DNA from: Hirsutella rhossiliensis
Lineage: Eukaryota; Ascomycota; Sordariomycetes; Hypocreales; Ophiocordycipitaceae
Direction of reading: 5' to 3'
DNA: 64,000 bases
NCBI RefSeq assembly: GCF_020360975.1
Contig: NW_025408671.1
Span: 3,844,001 to 3,908,000, forward strand
Notes under the pieces: generated by a model
Databases searched by the model: none
Seen by the model: the letters and a program-made list of their open reading frames with translations, nothing else
Told to the model about the DNA's origin: nothing
Position numbers and translations under genes: made by a program
Shown here: positions 35,561 to 43,838 of the stretch, one piece after another
How the letters are laid out: every line of letters begins with the position of its first letter
How positions within the stretch are numbered: position 1 is the first letter of the stretch

Positions 35561-36180
35561 TGTGTATATGCTAATCTGCGTTCAGGCGAGAATCCTCCTC
35601 CTCAACCCCCTGCTCCGGCGGAAGTTCCCACCGAGGCTACTACCGAGGCTCCCGCCGAACCTCCTACCCCAAACCTCCTGCCTCCCAAGCCGATAAGTCT
35701 GCGATATCAACCCCCTGTCCAGATACAATGGAGGCTTCGGAGGATTGAGGCTCTACAAGTGTGTAACTGTGTACAATCGCGGATTCGAACGCGTTGGACC
35801 GATATATTTTGAGGATTCGGCAGAGCTTTTGAAAGTGCTTATTTTCGGTCCATTTGCCTAGGACGGGCGGATCAGTATTTATGTAAGTTAATTTTTGTAA
35901 TATTCGAGATTATCGAGAGACTTCCCAGAAGGCTATAAAACCATATACTACTTATTGGCGTTTTCGAGGTATCTTTGCAATCGCTTAGGTACACACCAAA
36001 TTCACTTCGTTTAGGGGATTCCTTCAAACTATTCATGAATGGCCTGAATTGGCCCAAACCCAACTTGAATCGCGAAAATTGGAGCTTGAAGATTTTGAAT
36101 CAAGATCCAAAAAATTCAATTCATTTGATTCATCCTTCATTCAAAATCTTCAAAAAATTCACCTTCGTCTATCACCCCTA

Positions 36181-36370
36181 ACCACCCAAAGTTAGATCCG
36201 GTGTAGTGACAGATAAACACAAAGAGCGCAGCGACGCCGCGCAGGCCGTCGAGCCATGACGTGGGGTAGAGGCGTCGTGGTTTGAAGCCGGTTGGATCAA
36301 GATGACGCTGCACAAAGGAAGGAAGTAGAAAGAAGAGGATGGCAGGCAGTCGAGAGAGGTAGGGCATCAT
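36181..36370 (-). pseudogene. Acyltransferase-3 family protein, 5' segment
   Basis: The natural start is ATG 36370, preceded by an in-frame stop 4-6 bases upstream. Sixty-three codons contain the family's N-terminal signature, SWLDGLRGVAALFVFICHYTG, with the conserved His presumed to take part in catalysis. The frame then runs into hAT sequence (36180 downward). See the 3' segment at 31203-32421. The second target-site copy, accaccca, is at 36181-36188. Confidence 0.9.
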
Positions 36371-36687
36371 CTCAAGGCGCCAGACCTTGGGCGATAAGGA
36401 GCCGAGTTGGAAGTAACTGTACGTTTGAGGTTCGATTCCTATATATTCGAAGGATCGTCACCTGACATGGATCTTTCTAGGCAACAATATGAGCTAGAAT
36501 TCGAGATCATAGTCGAAAAAACAAGGCACGAGGTGTCCGTTATATGCCGGGTCTCCCACATTTGAAATCTGTTCCGGAGCGCTCCTGACTCCTGTTCTAT
36601 CCCAGCTCTTACAGGCAGTCCCTGTCGTTCGAAGCGGGGGCATTTGCTTCGCCTTGGCTTCCTTTTTCGGTCATTTCCTAGTAATTA
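36371..36687. other. Former promoter of the acyltransferase
   Basis: A 317-bp remnant of upstream sequence between the acyltransferase start and the second pogo element. No gene was found. A ggttcgattcc string resembles a tRNA T-loop, but no cloverleaf forms around it. Confidence 0.5.
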
Positions 36688-39476
36688 CCCGTTGATCTTG
36701 GTGTGGGGCCACAGCAGCCCAACTAAGTGTCTTCGCCACTTAGTTGGCCCAAAAAATCCGGCACAGCCCAAAAAATCCGGCACAGCAGGGTCCTCAATTT
36801 GGGGTGCAAAATCAAGGAAATTCTACGCTTCGCTTCATGGTGCCGTCAATGCGACTTCAAATAGCTAAAATATACATGTGATCAATAGCTGCGGATCACC
36901 TAAAGACGCAAGTAACAACGAAAAGTGAAAAAATCACGTCTTTGGGCCTATTTAGGAGCTGCCGCCTTCCAGTCGAAGAGATAGGAAGACCGCGTTTGTG
37001 AGTCCAAATAGACGTATTATGTAGTAATTTCGCCTGTTGTGCGTCTCTGAGAGCTATTTTATCCATACCTGTGTTCCTGGAGCGTCTGCTGTATCTTGTT
37101 GGACGATCGGGTGCGCGGTCGAGGGCATGGTGTATCGACTACCGCTTCAACCGCTGCTAACGGCGGCGATGAGGGTATATTCTCTTGCGTGTCGAGTAAA
37201 TTGTCCTCGTCTTCATCGTCGGCGCCATCCTCACTATGTTTGTCAAGATCGAGGCCTGTGAAATAGACGGTATCGTCACTGCCGGGCAACGACGACATAT
37301 CTGTAAGTGGGCGAGGTCGGGTCGCTGCGCGCGCCTGACATCTCTGGCGGAGTTATTTCTCTTCGTGGTATCATAGAAAAGGATTCCTTGGATGGCTCTT
37401 TGAGCTCCCGCATGAGGGTATCGCAACTTTGCTCCAGAGTGTAGAACTCAACGTCTCGTCCGTAAACTCTAGCCAGGGCTTAAAGTTCAATGTCTTGACT
37501 CTGCCATTGACTAACTGCTTCTTCCCGACTTTATAGTCTTCTCGGATCTTCTGCATCTCTCCACGAACTCGTTTAAGATGCATCCTTATCTCCTGGCGCG
37601 TTTGAAGCCGGGTTTGCTTTGCCTGGAGCTCCTCATACTCCCGGGTGATGTCGGCCATGCTGGAGCTCGTGATAAACTCTCCGCGCGGCCTGACAATCTT
37701 GCCTCTCTTCATTCGATTCGCATACGCCTGGGTTCGGCTATTCTTATCGCTGACTATGCCCTGGGAATGTGACGCCATCGCGATAGACTCGGTGTTCACT
37801 TTCGCAAGAACCCGCAAGTTTTCTCGTGATGGCGAGCTCATGAGGGGCCCATACCGTTGCCGGATATCATTGAGGGCATCCGCGGCGACTTGGAAACGCG
37901 TCTCCGAGGGTAGGAGCGAGGCGTATGCAGGATTGATCGGCTGCTGTTGTCGTAGCTGCTCGTGGAGGATCTTGGTGATCACCGGCGCTGGGTCGACAGG
38001 AAAGAGGCCTGTTTTTTCAAATGCCGCCATAATGTTATGCCGCGTGAAGCCAGCCTCATATACGTCCTGAAAAGCTGTGAGGAAGTTGACCCGCGAAAAT
38101 GATATGTTGCCTTCTGCGAGCGACTTCCGAAGCGCTTTCTGATGTGCTGACTTTAGTGGCTGGAATACCCCAACATCAAGCGGCTGCATGAGGTGGGTGG
38201 AATGTGGAGGGAAAATAGCAATGATGATATCAAACTTGATACAATACTCAGCAAAGTCAAGGGTGGTATGCCCTGTAAAGCCATCCACAACAAGCAATCG
38301 GTAGATCTTCTCGTCGTCAGGCCGTTGGTTTGGCGGCGCCTCCACGCGACTCATCCCCATGTTGGGGCGCCGAAGATGCTCGTCACAGCCGAACCACTCT
38401 TCCAGCGAATTTCCTGACTGTTTTGCTTGCGCTGACGATGCCCAAGACCAGCAGTTGAAATGCCTTGCCCACTCAAGGTGTATCTCTGCGTTGGAAAAGC
38501 CAGTTGGCGACTGGGCAAACCGTACGCCTGTCATGATGTCGATGCCGGCCCAGTTGGTGGTAGGGTAATGTTGGAAAACAAGCCAGGGTGGAAGAGAGTC
38601 CCCCACTGCGTTAACTGAGGCAATTACCGTGCAGGATTCTCGGTTTGCTGGGTCTAAAACTCGGGGCCGGGTGCTCTTGACTCTAGTGGTGCGCGTGATG
38701 AGAACTTGATGCGTTCTCGCAGGCACCCAATGCGTATTCCGGCCTCGTCTTCATTCCAGATCTCTGAACTGCCAATACGGTAGCTGGTGATGATTTCTCG
38801 AAGCTTTGAGTAGAAAAATTCGACTTCTTCTACCCCGTGGGCTTCAAAGGACTTCCGGGCTCGTTCAACTGCTTTGAGATACGTCTTCGCGATCGCAGGA
38901 TGACTTCCACGCCAATTGTCAAGCCAACTTGACGAGACCGGGCGGGCATTGGGATCTCGACGCATTCTTATTGCATTTGCAACAGCTTCAAGTTGCTCTC
39001 GTGGCGGGCATGCCGGTGCGTTCCATACACTGTACATACGCAACCAGGGCGTCGTCTTCGTCCTCCGTCAGCGCCAATGGACGCCCTGGAGCACGGGAAA
39101 AGGGTTTCTTATGAAATTAATGGCTCTCTGTACGGATGAGCTCTTCACATTGTAACGGATGGCCGCATCTCGCACGGAAAGAGGCGTTCTTTTGGTGTTG
39201 TTGAGCGACGAACATCGGCTCTGGGGTCGCGACGAGACGCCAGAACGGCTTTTGCTGCCTCCAGGGTAGCCATGTTATCTGTCATAATGTATTCCGGCAA
39301 AAAGATACGTAAATAAAGTCAAGTTGCGCGAGAAAACGCGGTTGAGATGCATAGGGTTGACGTTTTGGAGGTGGGCTGCTGTGCCGGATTTTTTGGGCTG
39401 TGCCGGATTTTTTGGGCCAACTAAGTGGCGAAGACACTTAGTTGGGCTGCTGTGGCCCCACACCAAGATCAACGGG
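36688..39476 (-). mobile_element. Second pogo-type transposon with 101-bp perfect TIRs
   Basis: The left (36688-36788) and right (39376-39476) ends are identical inverted repeats of about 101 bp. Each includes its own short hairpin (caactaagtg...cacttagttg) and a doubled aaaaaatccggcacagc motif. TA flanks both ends, and the identity extends by chance to ATTA. The 2789-bp element carries a minus-strand DDE_1 transposase. Its TIRs and protein differ from those of the element at 14323, so this is a separate family. Confidence 0.92.
37371..39273 (-). pseudogene. pogo/DDE_1 transposase, N-terminal half frameshifted
   Basis: The long frame 37371-38726 carries the second Asp (LLVVDGFTGHTTLDF) and third acidic block (HLMQPLDVGVFQPLK). 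The first Asp (EIWNEDEAGIRIG) and CENP-B-like HTH (SSSWLDNWRGSHP) are in the frame 38654-39043. The two join near 38697 if one G is added to a G run. The first 75 or so residues (ATG 39273, then HTH RDAAIRYNVKSSSVQRAI) need at least two further one- or two-base corrections. The C-terminus continues into a Lys/Arg-rich coiled coil and possibly an acidic tail at 37059-37298 after a splice. Confidence 0.85.
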
Positions 39477-39963
39477 TAATCGAGTCACCAAATCCCGCTT
39501 TTCGGGGGTCCCCTTGAAACTCCTACCAGATCTAGACTATAGGTACCCCTTACGTTTCGAGCTACCTTAGCGGCACGCCGTCTACGACTTACTTATGGGC
39601 TGACCCCGCTGCTCCCTCTTGCACCTCGTCCGGGCGATATGAAAAGTAACTTCTTTGTTTCTTCATATCAGCGCCAGTAGCTAGGGCGAGCGCGACAACT
39701 GGTTAGGAGAGGGGGTATCCAGGAAAATGTAGCCGGACTTGGGACAAAGTACATCCTTCTATGCATTTCGCCCTTTCAGCCCTTAACCAGACGCTACACG
39801 TGGCATTAATTAGCGATCCGACGGCCTTTAACTTTCTTAGGTTGACTGGTCTTCCGACCATCGTGCTCCTGGCTAGACCTGTGTAATCATTTATCTATCT
39901 TGAGATACGGAAACTCTTAATTAGCTGCACAACTCCAACGCCACCAATACCGCCTTTGCGTGT
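39477..39963. other. Region between pogo element and type II membrane protein
   Basis: Holds the 3' flank of the minus-strand gene at 39964. No coding frame or RNA gene was recognised. Confidence 0.5.
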
Positions 39964-40911
39964 TTAAATCAAGTTCGGACGAAGCCGTTGCGCCTGAGAT
40001 GCTAGCTTCTTGTAGAAAGCATCCGTCACGGTCTCGTTAAGATAGTCAAGGCGATGACCACAATGAGCCGTCAACACATCCTCAACCGTTGGGCCCGAGT
40101 CGCAGCATGAGCCCCAGCAATCCCTCACCTGGTCGAGGGAAGTCGTCTTCAAGCTTGAACGTCGGCTGTTATTTATAATGTGGGCAATTGTAGGAGTGGC
40201 GACCTCGTGGAAGACATCGAAGCGCTCGAAAATCTCAGCGAGGAGCACGAAGTCTCCAAAAAAGCTTCGCGGAATGAAGTAGATGTCGCTCCAGCCGATG
40301 CACCACTCATCGGGATTAACTTGGTAGTCGAGGCCAAGCTGGTGAACAAACTGAGCGGCAGCTTTGGCGGGAAGATGCATATCCTGCTTCCACCCCCACC
40401 AAGAATTGCTGTCAGTGTTGGTCATACAATTATGGAGCGGATGTCCATAAGTAAACCACATGTTGTCAAAGTCGGTGTCATTCCACCCAAGAGGGTCGAG
40501 CCAGGCGTCGAAATGGAAATACATCAACCCCTTGATGTCTGGTCTGCCGGCGAGCACCAGCTTCATCATATTGGCGACTTGACGGTAAATGAGATTTGTC
40601 GTTGGGAATTGATCGTGGGTCCAATTGTAGTGTTCGGGAGGCTGCTCGGGCATCATGTCGGGCACAGAGATATGGACCGTATCAAAAAAAGGTTGGTATT
40701 CCATGATACGGGGAATCCGTTCTGGATATGGCGTGTTCCACCGTACCATTGCCAACACGTTGCGGAATGGTGACGAGAAGTTGCCCGCTCCGGCAGCGGG
40801 CTCATGCGTCGGCTTGACATTGGCGTAAGCTGCCCTTGGCACCTTATCCTTTGACATGGCCAGGAAAGCAACGATAACAATGGTACCAAGTGTCGATAAG
40901 GCGAGAGACAT
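39964..40911 (-). CDS. Type II membrane protein, putative glycosyltransferase
   Basis: An intronless 315-residue frame. Residues about 5-20 form a signal anchor (STLGTIVIVAFLAM), followed by a luminal domain rich in Trp, Phe and Asp. It includes MYFHFDAWLDPLGW, NSWWGWKQDMHLP and CIGWSDIYFIPRSFF, and a Cys-rich C-terminal part (CWGSCCDSGPT). Sites of the NxS/T type are present. A short cytosolic tail, anchor and Asp-bearing luminal core is the plan of Golgi glycosyltransferases, and FHFDAW could be the metal-binding acidic site. I do not recognise a named family. The start lies 52 bp after the stop of the nucleotide-sugar transporter on the same strand, which supports a linked role. Confidence 0.75.
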   Translation of the reverse strand: MSLALSTLGTIVIVAFLAMSKDKVPRAAYANVKPTHEPAAGAGNFSSPFRNVLAMVRWNTPYPERIPRIMEYQPFFDTVHISVPDMMPEQPPEHYNWTHDQFPTTNLIYRQVANMMKLVLAGRPDIKGLMYFHFDAWLDPLGWNDTDFDNMWFTYGHPLHNCMTNTDSNSWWGWKQDMHLPAKAAAQFVHQLGLDYQVNPDEWCIGWSDIYFIPRSFFGDFVLLAEIFERFDVFHEVATPTIAHIINNSRRSSLKTTSLDQVRDCWGSCCDSGPTVEDVLTAHCGHRLDYLNETVTDAFYKKLASQAQRLRPNLI

Positions 40912-40963
40912 TCGGGAGTATTCCTGCTATCGCCGTTAAAAAGCCGCGCGCCATAGGGGGGGT

Positions 40964-42441
40964 CTAATAAGGCATGGGAGGATGGCGGCCGGCCGAAACC
41001 TCACGAACCTTGAAAGCCTTGAGCGGCCCGGTGCGTGCTGCGTGCTTGGTAGAGTAGCCGCTAGACGGCGGAGCAGGATAAGAAATGTATAGCGCGGACG
41101 CGACAAAGACAATGATGGTGCCCGGGACGACGAGACTGCCCAGCTCGTCTTCGAAAAGGATGGGCGAGGCGTAGAGGAGTATTGCCGTGCTAGCAGCTAC
41201 CGCGAAGCACTTTAAGACGGCGTCGGCGTCTATTCTTGAGTTAGTCTGGCTATGCACGACGGGGTAGGCCATGGTCTCCATACACTTATAGACCAAAGTT
41301 GTAGCAAATCCGATGAAGACGCTGCTTAAGACGACCAGAATGGCGCGAATATCGCCATATCCTTGAAAGAAATGCGGCTCGTCGGCACTTATCATAAAGA
41401 TGGAAACATGGCAAAGTAGATTGACGAAGGCACCGGCAGCATAGAGTATCATGTTATCCGCGTGGGGGCTATTCTCGTTGGTCTTCAAAAGATGCCCATT
41501 GTAGACGCCGGACGACGCGCTGACAAAGACTTGGAAGAGAAGAAGGACGTATATACTGATAGGGTATGCGGTACCATTTTCCGGCTTGTATTGCGTTAGA
41601 ATCAGGCCGAATAACTATATTAGATGGTAAGCGGAATGTTTGAACATGGGCAGAGATTAGACAGCCGGGGCATATCAACGCACCTGTATAAATATGGCGA
41701 TCCATTGTGTCTTCGAAAGGGCGGCATCGGTCGACAAAATCATAACAAGGGCAGTGATGAGGGTTCCGCCGCTCTTGGTCAGCTGTATCGTTCCCGGATC
41801 GGCCGAAGTATAACAAAGAAAGATCTTATAGAGTACGTCAGCTGCAATGCCGTGTTCGAGTATCGGGAAGAGTCGCGTGCCAGTCTGCTCTTTTATGTAG
41901 TTTGAAGGGAAGGGGGGGAGGCGGGGGATGGATGTCGCTATCCACGAACTGAGTTGTTTATCAAAGTATAGCCAAGGGCAAGAACACAATAGCCAATCTG
42001 CTTCTCTCTCGCCACTTCGCCGTATAGGTAGCGCCAGAAGGTGAGAACGTCTAACGTCTGAGTAGAAGTCGATTGCGACCGCTGCTTGGCCGGTTCAGCA
42101 CCGCTTCTTGCGCCATCTTCTTCTTGCTGTTCCTTCTGTAAACCATCGCTATCTGCGCCTGGCTCGTTAATTGACTTTAGAGGGAGGTAACGCGAGACTT
42201 GGGCGAGGTCCGTCTTCGGCCCAACCCCATTGACCATTCGTTGCAGGCACTCTCGGCGGAATAGGAGGGTAGCTATGATGAGTTTGCAGAACTCGGAGAT
42301 GCTGACGGAGCCGGACGTGGAAAAGGAATACGAACCGGCTGTCTGTGCGGTTTTCATAATGATTCCGAAGCTGACTTGAATGGCTATCAAGCCCGCCACC
42401 GCCGCCGGTGCTTGGTAGTGCTGGGATAGCGGCATCTTCAT
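40964..42441 (-). CDS. Nucleotide-sugar transporter (SLC35/NST family)
   Basis: Three exons: 41950-42441, 41684-41884 and 40964-41614, with introns of 65 bp (gttcgt...gcag) and 69 bp (gtgcgt...atag). They give 447 residues with all junctions in phase 0. The protein has about ten hydrophobic segments. YTSADPGTIQLTKSGGTLIT matches the conserved helix of UDP-sugar/CMP-sugar transporters, and a hydrophilic Gln/Glu/Ser loop (about residues 93-130) is inserted early. Such carriers exchange cytosolic NDP-sugar for NMP across the Golgi membrane. The gene is divergent from the nucleotidyltransferase fusion and directly upstream of the type II membrane protein. Substrate is unknown; neighbours suggest the product of the fusion enzyme. 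Confidence 0.85.
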
Positions 42442-43838
42442 GGAGGCTCGAGAGAGCAGAATCCGATAGCGTCATAATCTCTAGCATGGAGGACTTCTTC
42501 TGCGGTGGCGGAATGAATACTTTTGAAAGGCGCGTTTCGCACGTGCGTCATTCCGTATTGCGACGGGTCAGGAGCCGAGCGACCCCCGTAGAAGCATTTG
42601 AAGTTCGTTTCCGTGTGGAGATGTGTATTGGTTCTATGCCACGTTGGTCAGTTTTCCGGGCTATAGTAGTTTCGAGGAAGCTAGTCTGTTCAGAAGGCGG
42701 GCTTGTAAAGGTGTGCGTGGAGCCGACGGGTTTTTCATGTCGGCTTTCTCAACGATTCTGGCTATGTAAAGAGAAGGCGCTTCTGCCCCTTTGACAACAC
42801 CAGGATTGGGTCAATGCCACGGCGGCAGTTCCACCGGCTTATCTTACATCTCTCGTATTACGACCAAAAGACGGGGGAAGCCGTTCTATAGGAAGTATTT
42901 ACGGGCACGCAGCGGATCTCGTGCTTGGCCCCTATACTAACGTTATGCTAGCTACTGACTTATACATTGCCCGATTTAGGAAGGCGGGGGAAGTCTTCGA
43001 GAAGAAAACAGTTGATATTATCATATTGCCACCTAGCTCATCTCCTCGCGAGACAGGGGTCAAAGCCAGCCAAATCAGTGTCTGGAAGGCAGCTAATTAC
43101 GGAGTGGGACACAACCTGGGGCTGTCTCCGAACTGCTGAATATACGTATCTGTCAGGACAAGAAAGGGCCTATAATACGCGTTAGTAACACCTCTATTGG
43201 GGGTGCCCTCATTTTGCATAGTGTAGCGGTATTTTACCAGCTTGACAGTATCGACCAGGAAAGGGCCTCTGTGACCAAAGCACATGTTCTCCACGCCGGC
43301 ATTTGGGCAACAGGGAACTCGGGACAAGAGCCGGGTCGAAATTTGCGGTCATGTCGACGACGGAGAAGCGGCTCGACGGGATTCTTGAGCGTTCCCTTGG
43401 CGTTTTAAATAGACACCCTGACACGCAGGGTCTTGTGGTCGGGCTGCCATGGCGTATGAAGCATTCAAGGAGCAACCCAGGAGCGTCGCGTACTTTACAT
43501 TTCCGTCTCGCCATCGGCCGCAGGTCCTCTTACGCCTTCCTGTCTGCCCGCGCGACCAAGTCCAGAATCCCGCGGCGCCATCCGGGATTTTATCCGGACT
43601 GACTCGTAAGCGCTCATAATATCAGTCTAGAGAGGCCCACCACAAGCGGTGAACCGAGAGTTGCGCGGCTGCGTCGAGTATTTACACGCATTGAATATAA
43701 TACCACACTGCCTCGCCGGCGGCGGCTGCCTCGTGTGCTATGCTCCGCGCCCCCTTTCAAACCTCCGCACTCTCAGCTTGTCTCGCGCAAGCTCGCCTCT
43801 CATCCGTCAGCAGAGCTGCTTGAATCCACCGCTGCACC
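42442..43838. other. Divergent intergenic region of the glycan locus
   Basis: 1.4 kb between the starts of the transporter (-) and the fusion enzyme (+), and so likely to hold both promoters. Short frames here show no family features. Confidence 0.5.

Larger units (their letters stand above)
32422..36180 (+). mobile_element. 3.76-kb hAT transposon inserted in acyltransferase gene
   Basis: The element starts TAGGGCTGATA and ends with the reverse complement of TAGGGGTGATA, giving 11-bp TIRs with one mismatch. It is flanked by the 8-bp repeat accaccca. Eight-bp duplication and a TAGGG terminus (YARNG consensus) assign it to hAT. Subterminal DNA is rich in GAATGAAT/TTGAAGATTTT repeats at both ends. 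The cargo is a broken plus-strand hAT transposase and, near 33.0 kb, a copia LTR remnant. Ordinary CpA/TpG content shows no RIP. Confidence 0.92.

Noticed and set aside
32414..36188. The 3.77-kb gap in the acyltransferase read as an intron
   Set aside because: The gap is bounded by an 8-bp direct repeat and hAT-type inverted termini and contains transposase, not GT...AG ends.
36421..36445. tRNA T-loop-like ggttcgattcc
   Set aside because: No flanking T-stem pairing, anticodon arm or acceptor stem could be formed.
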